Counted from the stretch's first letter, positions 16,405 through 26,197 are shown. The stretch is DNA of 64,000 nucleotides from Altererythrobacter sp. BO-6 (GCF_011047315.1 NZ_CP049259.1:1922001-1986000), one strand, 5' to 3'. The notes: generated by a model not told the origin, from the sequence alone. Numbers and translations: made by a program.

Positions 16405-16962
16405 ATGGACGAACACACTCCGGCTTCGCCGCCCGCCGCTCCCCATCCTGCAACGCCCGCCGCCGCGCCTGCGACCACCCCGGTCGTCGATGGCCATGGC
16501 GACGAGCAGGAGCTGACCCCGCTTCACCCCAATTACCGTTCGGCCTTGCGGGTGGAAGCGACGCTGACGTCGATCCCGTTCATTATCGGCGCGCTGGTGC
16601 TGGAAAGCGCGGAAGTGCTGCCCAAAGCGGTGATCATCGGCCCGGTCGCGTTGATCGCGCTGCTGGTGATCCTGCGGCTGCCGATGCGGCGGTTCGCGGC
16701 GCGCGGCTATGCCATGAGCACGGACCGGCTGCGGGTCGTGCGTGGGCTGCTGTTCCGCCACGATACGGTGGTGCCGTTCGGCCGGGTCCAGCATATCGAC
16801 GTCAACCAGGGCCCGATCGAGCGCTTCTTCGGAATCGCGACGCTGACGCTACATACAGCGGGCACGCACAATGCCTCGGTCAATCTGCCCGGACTCGGCG
16901 AAACGCTGGCGCGCGACATGCGTGAGGAAATCCGCAGCCATATCAAGCGCGAGGCGCTGTGA
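16405..16962 (+). CDS. bPH2-domain membrane protein (YdbS-like)
   Basis: The 185-residue protein has an Ala/Pro-rich N-terminus (residues 1-30), two adjacent membrane helices at about 51-93 and a bacterial PH-like (bPH2, DUF304) domain. The domain begins at YAMSTDRLRVVRGLL and has the signature VVPFGRVQHIDVNQGPIERFFG. YdbS/YdbT pairs are found across bacteria; their job is not well established, though membrane stress or protein-export roles have been proposed. The stop overlaps the GTG start of the partner gene (GTGA), so the two are coupled. Identification rests on the RVQHIDVNQGPIERFFG motif and the paired arrangement. Confidence 0.9.
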   Translation: MDEHTPASPPAAPHPATPAAAPATTPVVDGHGDEQELTPLHPNYRSALRVEATLTSIPFIIGALVLESAEVLPKAVIIGPVALIALLVILRLPMRRFAARGYAMSTDRLRVVRGLLFRHDTVVPFGRVQHIDVNQGPIERFFGIATLTLHTAGTHNASVNLPGLGETLARDMREEIRSHIKREAL

Positions 16963-18482
16963 GCGAGCCTGCCCTGTCGCGCACCGCCGAGCCGCGCCGC
17001 ACCGCGCCGATCGGCTTGCTGGTCAACGCAATTGCCAGCCTGCGCCAGACGGTGTTCCCGCTGCTGATTGCCGGCTTTGCCTTCCGCGAAGATCTGGAAA
17101 AGCTTGGCGGCGTGCTGGTGGTGGTGGCGATCATCCCGTTGGTGAGCCTTGGCATGGCCTATCTTCACTGGCTGCGCCGCACCTACACCACCGGCGCCGA
17201 AGACATCCGCGTCGAAAGCGGCATTGTCAGCCGTGCGGCCCGCTCGGTGCCCTACGAGCGGATCCAGGACGTGAGCCTCGAGCAGAAATTCCTGCCGCGC
17301 CTGTTCGGGCTGGTGGAAGTCAAGTTCGAGACCGGTGCCGGCGGCGCCGATGACCTGACGCTGGCTTATCTTACCGAAGCCGAGGGCGAAGCCCTGCGCC
17401 GCCTGATTCGCGAACAGCGCGATGACGCCGAAGCCGCGGCAGCGGGAAGTGCGACAGAGGCTGGGGCAGCCGCCGACGATGAAACGGGCGATGTGCTGTT
17501 TGCGATGGACACACCGCGGCTGGTCAAATTCGGGCTGTTCGAATTCTCGCTGGCGGTGTTCGCGGTGATCGGCGGCCTGTTCCAATATGCTGAAACCTTC
17601 ATGGGGATCGAGCTGTGGGACCCCAAGCTGTGGCTCAACCTGGCAGAGAGCCAGCAAGGCAAGCTGGCGGCGCTGGGGCCGATGGCGCAGGTGCTCAGCG
17701 CGGTGGCCGGGTTCATTGCCCTACTCGCGGTGGGTTCGATCACGGGGCTGACCCGCACCTTCCTGCGTGACTGGGGCTTTGTGCTGGAAAAGACCGCCCG
17801 CGGTTTCCGCCGCCGCCGCGGCCTGTTCACCCGGACCGATGTGGTCATGCCGGTCCACCGCGTTCAGGCGGTGGAGATCGGCACCGGCCTCGTCCGTTAC
17901 CGCTTTGGCTGGCACGGGCTCAAGTTCGTCAGCCTGGCGCAGGATGCCGGTTCGTCGAGCCATGTTGTCGCGCCCTTCGCGCAGCTGGACGAGATTGATC
18001 CGATCATCCGTGCGGCAAAATTCGAGCCGCCCTCGGACAGCCTCGACTGGCACCGCCTAAGTCGCAAATACCGGTTCGATTCCGCGCTGATTGAAGGCGG
18101 CTTCTTCGCGCTGCTGGCAATCCCGGTGGCGATCTTTGCGCCATTGCCATTCGTGCTGGTGCCGCTGGGGCTGGCCGCGTTCTTTGCCGGGGCGAACCTC
18201 TATTCCTGGCAGTTTCATCGCCACGCGCTGTCAGCAACGCATATCTTCAACCGGCGCGGGCTGCTTTCGCCGCGCACGCAAATCGCCTCGCGGGTGAAGC
18301 TCCATTCGGTGGAAATTTCGCAAGGCCCGATTGCCCAGCGGCGCGGCTATGCCACGCTTCACCTCGGGCTGGCCGGGGGCAGCTTTTCGATGGCGGGCAT
18401 TCCGGCCGATCAGGCGCGCGAATTGCGCAGCGCCATCCTCGGCAGCATTGCGGCGCGGGATTATTCGCAAATCCAGGGCTGA
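16959..18482 (+). CDS. bPH2-domain membrane protein with three PH-like modules (YdbT-like)
   Basis: The 507-residue protein starts at a GTG that overlaps the previous stop. It repeats a unit of two membrane helices plus a bPH2 domain three times: signatures SVPYERIQDVSLEQKFLPRLFG (quoted as YERIQDVSLEQKFLPRLFG), VMPVHRVQAVEIGTGLVRYRFG (as VHRVQAVEIGTGLVRYRFG) and RVKLHSVEISQGPIAQRRG. An Asp/Glu/Ala-rich linker lies at about residues 150-175. This is the larger partner of a YdbS/YdbT pair and probably forms a complex with the smaller protein in the inner membrane. The function is not established for the family. Confidence 0.9.
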   Translation: MSEPALSRTAEPRRTAPIGLLVNAIASLRQTVFPLLIAGFAFREDLEKLGGVLVVVAIIPLVSLGMAYLHWLRRTYTTGAEDIRVESGIVSRAARSVPYERIQDVSLEQKFLPRLFGLVEVKFETGAGGADDLTLAYLTEAEGEALRRLIREQRDDAEAAAAGSATEAGAAADDETGDVLFAMDTPRLVKFGLFEFSLAVFAVIGGLFQYAETFMGIELWDPKLWLNLAESQQGKLAALGPMAQVLSAVAGFIALLAVGSITGLTRTFLRDWGFVLEKTARGFRRRRGLFTRTDVVMPVHRVQAVEIGTGLVRYRFGWHGLKFVSLAQDAGSSSHVVAPFAQLDEIDPIIRAAKFEPPSDSLDWHRLSRKYRFDSALIEGGFFALLAIPVAIFAPLPFVLVPLGLAAFFAGANLYSWQFHRHALSATHIFNRRGLLSPRTQIASRVKLHSVEISQGPIAQRRGYATLHLGLAGGSFSMAGIPADQARELRSAILGSIAARDYSQIQG

Positions 18483-18525
18483 AAGGGGGCATGTATAGCC
18501 CTTCCAGCCCCGGCCATTCGCTCGA

Positions 18526-19317
18526 TCAGCGGCAGTTGGGATGCTGGCCGATGTCGCGAATGTCGTAAACTCGCCCGTCGGCAACGATCATCTGCAAGCA
18601 CTGGCGCGACTGGGCGCGCCACATGATCGAATAGCGCGTGTTGTCATCGCCGAAGCGGTCGACGCGGGTAAAGCCGCGCTCGCCCAAAATCTCGCGCGCT
18701 TTCTCGCCGGAACGGCCGACCAAGTCATTGTATTGCGCGATCTGCGCATAGCCGCCGCGCCCGGAATGGTGCCTCGTATTGATCTCGCGCTGCTCCACGC
18801 CGTTGGAATAGCCGCTCGAATAGGCGTCAGAACGATCGTAGTTATGATAGGCTACGTTGTGCAGCCCGTCCTGGTAGCCACGCTCGTAGTGCGCTTCGTC
18901 ATTGACGTTGCTGTAGTGATTGCCGTCGTCATGATGGCCCTTCTTGTGGTTGCCGCCCAACAGCGCGCCCAACAGTACCGCTCCGGCAACGACGCCCACT
19001 GCAGCTGCGGCATCTCCGCCGCCGCCGGACTGATGGCAATCGGCATTGGTTGCGTCGGTGATCGATTCATATCGGCCGTCGCTGGTCTTGATGTGCACGC
19101 AGGCCTTGTCACGCGAATTCCACCAATAGGTGTGCATGGTGCTGTGCTTGCCTTCGTGGCCCGTGATGTAGGTAAAGCCGCGGCTTTGCACGGCGTTTTC
19201 CGCTTGTCCGGCCCGCGCGCCCACGAGATCGCTGAGGTCGCCGGCACCCTTAGCCGCAAGCGGTGTCGCCCCCAAAGCTGCACCGGCTGCAAAAGCAATC
19301 GCTTTTTTGGAAATCAT
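18526..19317 (-). CDS. Secreted protein with a duplicated ~68-residue domain and Gly-zipper middle
   Basis: The 263-residue protein starts at ATG 19317 behind AGAGGGG and has a signal peptide (about 1-25). Residues 27-94 and 197-262 are two copies of one domain. Each has DLVG, a helix, RGFT, a W, a Cys, an I..DGR motif and an I.D.....C end (copy 1 DGRYESITDATNADC, copy 2 DGRVYDIRDIGQHPNC). The two cysteines per copy suggest a disulfide in the periplasm. Between the copies are a glycine/alanine hydrophobic stretch (98-122, glycine-zipper-like), a His-rich segment and tandem Y..GY..G motifs. I do not recognise a named function; an envelope protein is likely. Confidence 0.8.
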   Translation of the reverse strand: MISKKAIAFAAGAALGATPLAAKGAGDLSDLVGARAGQAENAVQSRGFTYITGHEGKHSTMHTYWWNSRDKACVHIKTSDGRYESITDATNADCHQSGGGGDAAAAVGVVAGAVLLGALLGGNHKKGHHDDGNHYSNVNDEAHYERGYQDGLHNVAYHNYDRSDAYSSGYSNGVEQREINTRHHSGRGGYAQIAQYNDLVGRSGEKAREILGERGFTRVDRFGDDNTRYSIMWRAQSRQCLQMIVADGRVYDIRDIGQHPNCR

Positions 19318-19448
19318 CTTTTGCCCCTCTCTCAGAAACCCAAGAATTCGAGAAGTAACATCAAAGCAACGGCAAAGTCGAATCCTGCCCCGCCAGTTTC
19401 CATGCCGCACTTGATCTGGCCGCAACGCGCTTTACAGGCTGTCGCGCA

Positions 19449-20457
19449 ATGAGCCTGCGCATGCCCTTCCTGTCTGACAATGCCGCAACGGTGCACCCTG
19501 CGCTGTGGGAGGCGATGCGAGCGGCTGACCAGCCCGATCTGCCCTATGATGGCGACCGGCTCAGTGCGGAGCTCGACGCGCGTTTTTCTGCGCTGTTCGG
19601 GCGCGAATGTGCGGCGATCTGGATCGCAACCGGCACGGCAGCCAATTGCCTGGCACTGGCGACCATGGTGCAGCCGCATGGCGGCGTCGTGTGCCATGAG
19701 GAAGCGCATATCGAAGTCGACGAAGGCGGCGCGCCGGGTTTCTACCTGCACGGCGCCAAGCTGATGCTGGCACAGGGGAAGGGCGCGAAGCTGACCCCGC
19801 AAGACATCGCGGCGGTGATCGATCCGATCCGGCCCGATGTGCATCAGGTGCAACCGCATGCGATCTCGATCACCCAGGCGAGCGAATATGGCCGCAGCTA
19901 CCGCCCCGAAGAGCTGGCTGCGCTGGGTGCGTTCGCGCGCCAGCGCAAGCTGGGCTTGCACATGGACGGCGCGCGCTTCGCCAATGCCGTGGCCTTCCTC
20001 GGCGGATCGGCGGCAGACGCAGTCGGCCCCTGCGATACGCTGGCTTTTGGCTGCATCAAGAATGGCGGGATGAGTGCGGAGGCGCTGGTGCTGTTCGACC
20101 TAGCGAAGGCGGATCTCGTCAAATACCGTCGCAAGCGCGCCGGGCACCTGCAATGCAAGGGCCGATACCAGGCGGCTCAGATCCTCGCCATGCTTGAAGG
20201 CGATCTGTGGCTGGAAAATGCCCGCGCCGCCAATGCCGCAGCGGCAGAGATTGCCGCGGCGTGCGGGGGAGCGGCTGATGCATCCGGTCGAAGCCAACGA
20301 GCTGTTCGTGCGGCTGGCCGAGGAAGAGCGCTATGCCCTGCGCGCACAGGGGTTCGAGTTTTACGACTGGGGCGAAGAGGCCGCGCGCTTCGTGACGGCG
20401 TGGAACACCCCGCAAGAGCACGCGATGGCAATGGCAAAGGCGATCGCCGCCTTATGA
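19449..20457 (+). pseudogene. Low-specificity L-threonine aldolase (beta-eliminating lyase family), +1 frameshift near the 3' end
   Basis: The protein has the PLP fold-type I features of threonine aldolase: start FLSDNAATVHPALWEAM, the HEEAHIEVDEGGAP segment, LHMDGARFANA with the PLP-pairing Asp, and the lysine of CIKNGGMSAEALV that would carry PLP. The frame is lost at the GGGGG run 20265-20269; deleting one G continues ACGERLMHPVEANELFVRL to a normal end at 20457. That end overlaps the start of the EamA gene as ATGA. Total length is 3n+1. With the base removed the product is 335 residues, normal for the family. It cleaves threonine or allo-threonine to glycine and acetaldehyde. Sequence error is the likeliest cause. 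Confidence 0.85.
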
Positions 20458-21377
20458 GCGATGCTCCCGCGCCGCACGCGCTGCTGCGGCCCAACATTGC
20501 GATCCCGTTCCTGCTGGTCGCGTTGATCTGGGGGTCGACCTGGTTCGTCATCACTACCCAGATTGCCGCGGCGCCGGCCTTGTGGTCGGTCACCTGGCGC
20601 TTCGCCATGGCGACCCCCGCGATGTTCGCGCTGGCGCTGGTGCTACGCTATCCACTGGCGATGCCGCGTCCGGCACATCTCCTCGCCCTGGCGATGGGAC
20701 TGTTCCAGTTCTGCGGCAATTACGTGTTCGTCTACATGTCCGAATTCCACCTGACGTCGGGCATCGTCGCGCTGTTGATCGGCATGATGCTGGTGCCCAA
20801 TGCCATCCTCGGGCGGATGCTGCTGGGCGAGCCGATTACCCGGCGCTTCATGCTTGGCAGCGCGATTGCGCTCGGCGGGATCGGCTTGCTGCTGCTCAAC
20901 GAAGCGCGCGTGGCGCCACTGGGTGGGAATGTCGCGCTGGGTACGGGGCTGGCGCTGATCGCGATGGTCGCTGCTTCGATCGCCAATGTGATCCAGGCCG
21001 GACCAACCGGCAAGTCCGTGCCGCTGGTAACGCTGCTGGCATGGTCGATGCTCTACGGCACACTGATCGATGGCGGGTTGGCATGGTTCTTCGAAGGGCC
21101 GCCGGTGGTGCCTACGTCGCAGGCCTATTGGCTTGGCACGGCCTGGCTGGCGATCGCCGGTTCGGTGGTGACCTTCCCGCTCTATTACGATCTCGTGCGC
21201 AAGCTGGGGGCGGGGCGGGCGGCCTATAACGGCGTGCTGGTGGTGGTGATCGCCATGGCGATTTCGACCATGTTCGAAGGGTATCGCTGGACTGCACTGT
21301 CGGTCTGCGGTGCAGTCCTGTCGATGATCGGGCTGGTCGTGGCGCTGCGTGCGCGGCAGGTCGCGCGCGAGAGCTAA
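20454..21377 (+). CDS. EamA/DMT-family transporter
   Basis: The 307-residue inner-membrane protein has ten hydrophobic helices in two EamA repeats. The first contains IPFLLVALIWGSTWFVI, the signature start of the repeat, and the second begins near LGTGLALIAMVAASIANVI; GLFQFCGNYVFVYMSEFHLTSGIVA (in part: SEFHLTSGIVALLIGM) is the usual helix 3-4 region. The ATG at 20454 overlaps the threonine aldolase stop and lies in the same frame as the broken aldolase N-terminal part, which makes a false long fusion frame. Drug/metabolite transporters of this group export amino acids or small metabolites; a link to threonine metabolism is suggested only by the overlap. Confidence 0.9.
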   Translation: MSDAPAPHALLRPNIAIPFLLVALIWGSTWFVITTQIAAAPALWSVTWRFAMATPAMFALALVLRYPLAMPRPAHLLALAMGLFQFCGNYVFVYMSEFHLTSGIVALLIGMMLVPNAILGRMLLGEPITRRFMLGSAIALGGIGLLLLNEARVAPLGGNVALGTGLALIAMVAASIANVIQAGPTGKSVPLVTLLAWSMLYGTLIDGGLAWFFEGPPVVPTSQAYWLGTAWLAIAGSVVTFPLYYDLVRKLGAGRAAYNGVLVVVIAMAISTMFEGYRWTALSVCGAVLSMIGLVVALRARQVARES

Positions 21378-22168
21378 AGCAGGCTTGCCAGTCCTTCGAC
21401 ATAGGTGGGATATTTCAGCTCCCAGCCCAATATCCGCCTCGCCTTGCCGTTTGCGACGCGGCGGTTCTCTGCATAAAATCCGCGCGCCATTGCGCTGAGG
21501 TTCGCTTCCTCAAGCGTCTGCATTGGTGGCGGTTCCATACCCAGCAATCGGCAGGCTTCTTCGGTGACCGCATTGCCGCTGGCCGGCAAGTCATCGCCTA
21601 GATTGTAAGCGCCTGCGGGCGCATCACCTTCGATCGCCGCGACAACGCCCGCCACGATATCGTCCACATGCACGCGGCTGAAGACCTGGCCCGGGATGTC
21701 GATCCGGTTCGCGCGGCCTTCGCGCACCCGGTCGAGCGCGCTGCGACCCGGCCCGTAGATACCGGGCAGGCGGAACACCCGCGCACCCAGTTTGAACCAT
21801 GCCGCATCGGCTTCGGCCCGGGCATTGCGCCGGCCCGCTCCTGTTTCGGCTACCGTGGGCGTGCTCTCATCGACCCAGGCTCCCTGCTGGTCGCCATAGA
21901 CCCCGGTCGAGGAAAGGTAGCCGAGCCAGTGGCCTGCCAAGGCGTTGCCATAGCGGTCCAGCACCGGATCGCTGCCGCTCGTGCGATCCGGCGGGACCGA
22001 AGAAAGCACATGGCTAGCTGCGCCAAGCGCCGCACGTACCGCCTGTTCATCGGCAAAATCGAGATTGCCCGCGCTGCCGGTCGCGTCGACCTGCCACCCG
22101 CGCGATTTGAGTGCGGCCGCGATGCGGCTGGCCGTGTACCCCAGGCCGAAGATTAGCAGCCGGGTCAT
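21374..22168 (-). CDS. Epimerase-like SDR (NAD-dependent epimerase/dehydratase family, YeeZ-like)
   Basis: The 264-residue protein starts TRLLIFGLGYTASRIAAALK, a GxGxxxS Rossmann motif seen in YeeZ-like extended SDRs. It then has SSTGVYGDQQGAWVDE around the catalytic tyrosine and RLPGIYGPGRSALDRV. The substrate is unknown for this group. As read, there is no stop between the upstream M48 protease frame and this gene, so the frame gives one long protein. I favour a separate start at ATG 22168: removing one base from the CCC at 22170-22172 would give a TGA stop overlapping this ATG (ATGA), the usual arrangement in this genome. It ends 4 nt into the convergent EamA gene. Confidence 0.82.
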   Translation of the reverse strand: MTRLLIFGLGYTASRIAAALKSRGWQVDATGSAGNLDFADEQAVRAALGAASHVLSSVPPDRTSGSDPVLDRYGNALAGHWLGYLSSTGVYGDQQGAWVDESTPTVAETGAGRRNARAEADAAWFKLGARVFRLPGIYGPGRSALDRVREGRANRIDIPGQVFSRVHVDDIVAGVVAAIEGDAPAGAYNLGDDLPASGNAVTEEACRLLGMEPPPMQTLEEANLSAMARGFYAENRRVANGKARRILGWELKYPTYVEGLASLL

Positions 22169-23417
22169 TCCCGCGTCGAGATAGCCCGGCTCGGGCACCA
22201 CAATCTGCGGGTCTTCGACGTTCTTGGCCTTCCACTCCATCGCCATGCGCACGCGGGTTGCGCCGCTGGGATGGTCGAAGAACAGGAATTCCTCGATCGG
22301 ACCGGGTTCGATCTTGCGATATTCGCTCAGGCGCATCGCCACCTTGGCAAAACCATCGGGTTCGCGCGCAGCTTCAAGCCCGAACGCATCGGCCTGGCTT
22401 TCATTGATCCGGATCAGCGTGTCGAAGGCCGGGCTCATGACCAGCATATAGACTGCCAGGCAAATGCCCAGCACCGGCATGGAGGCTGGGTCGGCAATGT
22501 CGCGCACGCCCCATCGTTCGCCGTATTTTGCGATCAGGCCGGGTGCGATGCGGCTGGTCAGGAACAGTCCCAGCCCGAGCAGCGCCATCATGATGCCCAC
22601 CAGCCACCACACGTGGTTCAGCTTGTAGTGCCCCATTTCGTGGCCCATCACCGCCAGTATCTCGGGCTCGCTGGTGCGTTCGAGCAGATTGTCGTTGAGC
22701 GAAATGCGGATAGTCGGGCCAAGGCCGGAGACATTGGCAGAGATGCGCTTGTGCTGTTTCGACTGGTCGAACACGTAAATGTGCTCGGCCGGAATATCGT
22801 ATTTGGCCGCAACCGCTTCGATCTTGTCGCGCAGCGGGCCTTGCTCCATCTCGGTATAGGTGTTGAACAGCGGCGAGATGAACAGCGGCATCAGCACGAT
22901 GCCGATCATCAGGAACACCCCGATGACGCCGCTGCCCCACAGCCACCAGCTTCGCGGCGCCCGCCGGATCAGGGCATAGATCGCCGCGATGAGCAACGGC
23001 ATTATCGCGAGCGAAATGGCAAGCTCGATAGCCTGTTCGCCCGCCCATGCCCCGAAAGCCTGGTCCAGCAAGCCGTAACTCTTTTCGCGGAAGAAGCCGG
23101 TGTAGATCGTCCAGGGCAGGGTGATGACCCAGCCGACCAGGCTGTAGAACAGCGCGGTGAGCCAGGTGATGCCGAAGGCGCGCTTGAACACGCGCTCGCC
23201 GATTTCCCTGAATTTGGCGGACAGGCGGAATTTCAACAGCAGGCCATCGGCCAGAACGCCGATCAGCGTGCCCCACAATGGCAGCCAGTAGCCCCCCTTC
23301 GAAATAGGCATCGGACTGCGCACGGGCCGGCCCTTGCAGTGTGTCGAGATAAGCGCGTGTCGCTGCTTCGACGTCGAACCCGGTGCCGGCGACCGCCAGC
23401 ATATCAATCAAAGCCAT
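22165..23417 (-). pseudogene. M48 (Ste24/CAAX-protease-like) membrane metallopeptidase with frameshift(s)
   Basis: The product is a multi-helix inner-membrane zinc protease with the HEMGH motif (encoded about 22631-22647) and the third-ligand region NESQADAFGLE. The start at 23417 follows AAGGGAG and gives FDVEAATRAYLDTLQGPARA. The frame breaks at the C6 run 23292-23297: deleting one base joins AQSDAYFEGG to YWLPLWGTLIGV. A second possible insertion at 22170-22172 removes the stop and fuses the protein to the next gene. The length 22165-23417 is 3n+2, consistent with two extra bases; corrected, it is 416 residues, normal for the family. It would cleave membrane or prenyl-like substrates. It is divergent from pepN. 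Confidence 0.82.
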
Positions 23418-23566
23418 TTCCGCTCCCTTGCGCCCGTTTTGAGGCGAAGCTGTCGCTCGTTGCCGCCAAAGTCAATCGGCGCTGATGTAGCAGTCTGCCA
23501 AAGGCATTTGCGGATCGGCGAGCGTGCAGGCTGGACGCGCGGCGATTTGCGCCTACATCGGCTGGC

Positions 23567-26197
23567 ATGGATATCCAACGCAACACAGAGATGGCGGACG
23601 CCGCCGTTACCCCGCACGAGCCGCCGGTGATCCGGCGCGAGGATTACAAGCCTTTTCCCTGGCTGGTGCCTCAGATCGAGCTGCAGTTCGACCTTGCGTT
23701 GGAGGCGACGCGGGTGGTCTCCAAACTTACCGTCGCGCGCAATGCCAAGGCCGATCCTGCGACCGCGATCCGGCTGGACGGCGACGGGCAGCAGATCCTT
23801 TCCGTCAAGGTCGATGGCGAGGTGCGCAATGACTGGTCCCAAGATGAAGGCGACCTGATCCTGCCGCTTTCCGGCGACGCGCATGAGATCGAGATCGCGA
23901 CCGAAATCGATCCTTCGGCCAATACCCAGCTCGAAGGGCTTTATGCCTCGAATGGCATGCTCTGCACCCAGTGCGAGGCCGAGGGGTTCCGCCGCATCAC
24001 CTATTTCCCCGACCGGCCTGACGTGCTCAGCACCTATCGGGTGCGGATGAGCGGGTTGAAAGAGCAGTTCCCGATCCTGCTGTGTAACGGCAACAAACTG
24101 GCCCAAGGCGACAATCCGGATGGAACGCATTGGGCCGAATGGCATGACCCCTGGCCCAAGCCGAGCTATCTCTTTGCGCTGGTGGCAGGGGACCTTGTCG
24201 CCAATTCCGCCACCTTCACCACCATGAGCGGGCGCGAGGTGGAGCTGAACGTTTGGGTGCGCGAGGAAGACCTGGCGCGCACCGACCACGCCGTGGAATC
24301 GCTCAAGAAGTCGATGAAGTGGGACGAGGAGGTGTTCGGCCGCGAATACGATCTCGATCTCTACAACATCGTCGCGGTCAGCGATTTCAACATGGGGGCG
24401 ATGGAGAACAAGGGGCTCAACGTCTTCAACACCAAATACGTGCTGGCTGACCCCGACACCGCGACCGATGCCGATTTCGACGCGGTCGAAGGGGTGATCG
24501 CACACGAATACTTCCACAACTGGTCGGGCAACCGTGTAACCTGCCGCGACTGGTTCCAGCTGTCCCTGAAGGAAGGCTTCACCGTGCTGCGCGACCAGCT
24601 GTTCAGCCAGGACATGCAGGGTGAAGCGGTCAAGCGGATCGAGGATGTGCGGATCCTGCGTGCGGCGCAATTCCCCGAGGATTCGGGGCCGCTGGCGCAT
24701 CCGATCCGGCCGGACAGCTATCGCGAGATCTCGAACTTCTACACCGCCACGGTCTACAACAAGGGCGCCGAAGTCATCCGCATGATGCGCTCGATTTGCG
24801 GGCCGGAGCGATTCCGCAAGGGCACCGATATCTATTTCGAGCGGCATGATGGCGAAGCGGCGACCTGCGAGGATTTCGTCTGCGCTATCGAGGAAGGCGC
24901 CGGGCTCGACCTAAGCCAGTTCCGCCTGTGGTACCGCCAGGCCGGCACGCCGCGCGTGAAGGTGGCAATGGCGCATGAAGGCCACACGGTCACGCTGACG
25001 CTCACGCAAATGGTTCCGCCCACCCCCGGCCAGCCGGACAAGCAGCCGATGGTGATCCCGCTCAGGATCGCGCTGCTCGATCGCGCCACTGGCCAGCATC
25101 GCGGTGAAGAACTGATCGTGCTCGATCAGGCGGAGCAGAGCTTCACCTTCGACGGATTTGACGCTGCGCCGGTGCTCTCGGTCAACCGCGGCTTTACGGC
25201 GCCGGTGATGATCGAGCGGGCGGCGTCGCTCGAAGACCTCAAGCTGCTGGCCGCGCATGATGACGATTCTTTTGCGCGCTATGAAGCGATGCAGGAATTG
25301 ATGGTGGGCCACCTGGTTGCCGCAGCGGGCGGCACCCTGGGTGATGCCGACCGGGCGACTGGCGAAGCGGCGATCGTCAGCGCGCTGGGCGCGGTCGTGA
25401 CCGACGTGGCCCTCGACGATGCGATGCGCGGCGAACTGATGATGCTGCCCAGCCAGACTTACCTGATGGAGCAGCTCGACCAGGCCGACCCGGCGGCGAT
25501 CCACCGCGAGCGCGAAGGCCTCAAGGCCCTGCTGGGCCGCGAGCTGGCGGGCGAGCTGCACGCTTTGTATTCCCGTGCGGCGCAGGTGCCTTACAATGGC
25601 GACGGTGCCCGCGGCGCGCGCAAGGTCAAGACCCAGGCGCTGGCCTATCTGGCAGCAAGCGACCCCGCGCAGGCAGCCGAGCTTGCCGGTGCGCAATATG
25701 ATGCGGCGGACAACATGACCGACCGGCAGGGCGCGCTGATGGTGCTCGCCGGGCTGGAGCATCCGGCGCGCGAGGAAAGGCTGGCCGCGTTCTATGACCG
25801 TTATCAGGGCAATGCGCTGGTGATCGACAAGTGGTTTACGCTGCAGGCGCTGTCGCTGCACCCGCAAGTGCTGGAGCATATCAAGGCGCTTGCCGCCCAT
25901 CCTGACTTCACGCTCAAGAACCCCAACCGCGTGCGTTCGCTCTATATGGCGCTGGCAGGCAACCCGCCGGCATTCCATGCGGCAAGCGGCGAGGGCTATC
26001 GCCTGCTGGCCGACCTGATCCTCGAGCTTGACCCGATCAACCCGCAGACCGCCGCACGGTTCGTGCCGGCACTGGGCCGCTGGCGCAGGATCGAGCCCGT
26101 GCGCGCGGCGCTGATGAAGGGCGAGCTTGAACGGCTGAGCAAGGCAAAGCTGTCACGCGATACGTTCGAGCAGGTCAGCCGCAGCCTCGATGGCTGA
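23567..26197 (+). CDS. pepN: Aminopeptidase N (M1 family zinc metallopeptidase)
   Basis: The 876-residue protein is a bacterial-type PepN. It has the exopeptidase motif GAMENKGLNVFN, the zinc motif HEYFHNW (H313, E314, H317) followed by GNRVTCRDWFQLSLKEG with the third ligand glutamate, and the catalytic tyrosine region YTATVYNKGAEVIRMM. The N-terminal beta-domain and a long alpha-helical C-terminal domain (about 560-876) complete the family architecture. It removes N-terminal residues from peptides in the cytoplasm. Met1 has no clear ribosome site; Met9 (23591, MADAAVTPHEPP) is an equally good start. Its last 8 nt overlap pgeF. Confidence 0.95.
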   Translation: MDIQRNTEMADAAVTPHEPPVIRREDYKPFPWLVPQIELQFDLALEATRVVSKLTVARNAKADPATAIRLDGDGQQILSVKVDGEVRNDWSQDEGDLILPLSGDAHEIEIATEIDPSANTQLEGLYASNGMLCTQCEAEGFRRITYFPDRPDVLSTYRVRMSGLKEQFPILLCNGNKLAQGDNPDGTHWAEWHDPWPKPSYLFALVAGDLVANSATFTTMSGREVELNVWVREEDLARTDHAVESLKKSMKWDEEVFGREYDLDLYNIVAVSDFNMGAMENKGLNVFNTKYVLADPDTATDADFDAVEGVIAHEYFHNWSGNRVTCRDWFQLSLKEGFTVLRDQLFSQDMQGEAVKRIEDVRILRAAQFPEDSGPLAHPIRPDSYREISNFYTATVYNKGAEVIRMMRSICGPERFRKGTDIYFERHDGEAATCEDFVCAIEEGAGLDLSQFRLWYRQAGTPRVKVAMAHEGHTVTLTLTQMVPPTPGQPDKQPMVIPLRIALLDRATGQHRGEELIVLDQAEQSFTFDGFDAAPVLSVNRGFTAPVMIERAASLEDLKLLAAHDDDSFARYEAMQELMVGHLVAAAGGTLGDADRATGEAAIVSALGAVVTDVALDDAMRGELMMLPSQTYLMEQLDQADPAAIHREREGLKALLGRELAGELHALYSRAAQVPYNGDGARGARKVKTQALAYLAASDPAQAAELAGAQYDAADNMTDRQGALMVLAGLEHPAREERLAAFYDRYQGNALVIDKWFTLQALSLHPQVLEHIKALAAHPDFTLKNPNRVRSLYMALAGNPPAFHAASGEGYRLLADLILELDPINPQTAARFVPALGRWRRIEPVRAALMKGELERLSKAKLSRDTFEQVSRSLDG

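Noticed and set aside
19449..21377. One 642-codon frame joining threonine aldolase to the EamA transporter
   Set aside because: The join exists only because of the extra G at 20265-20269; the natural aldolase C-terminus is in another frame and ends with an ATGA overlap at the transporter start.
23408..24847. Minus-strand open frame of 479 codons opposite pepN
   Set aside because: Antisense of the conserved M1 peptidase, with no start signal or motif.
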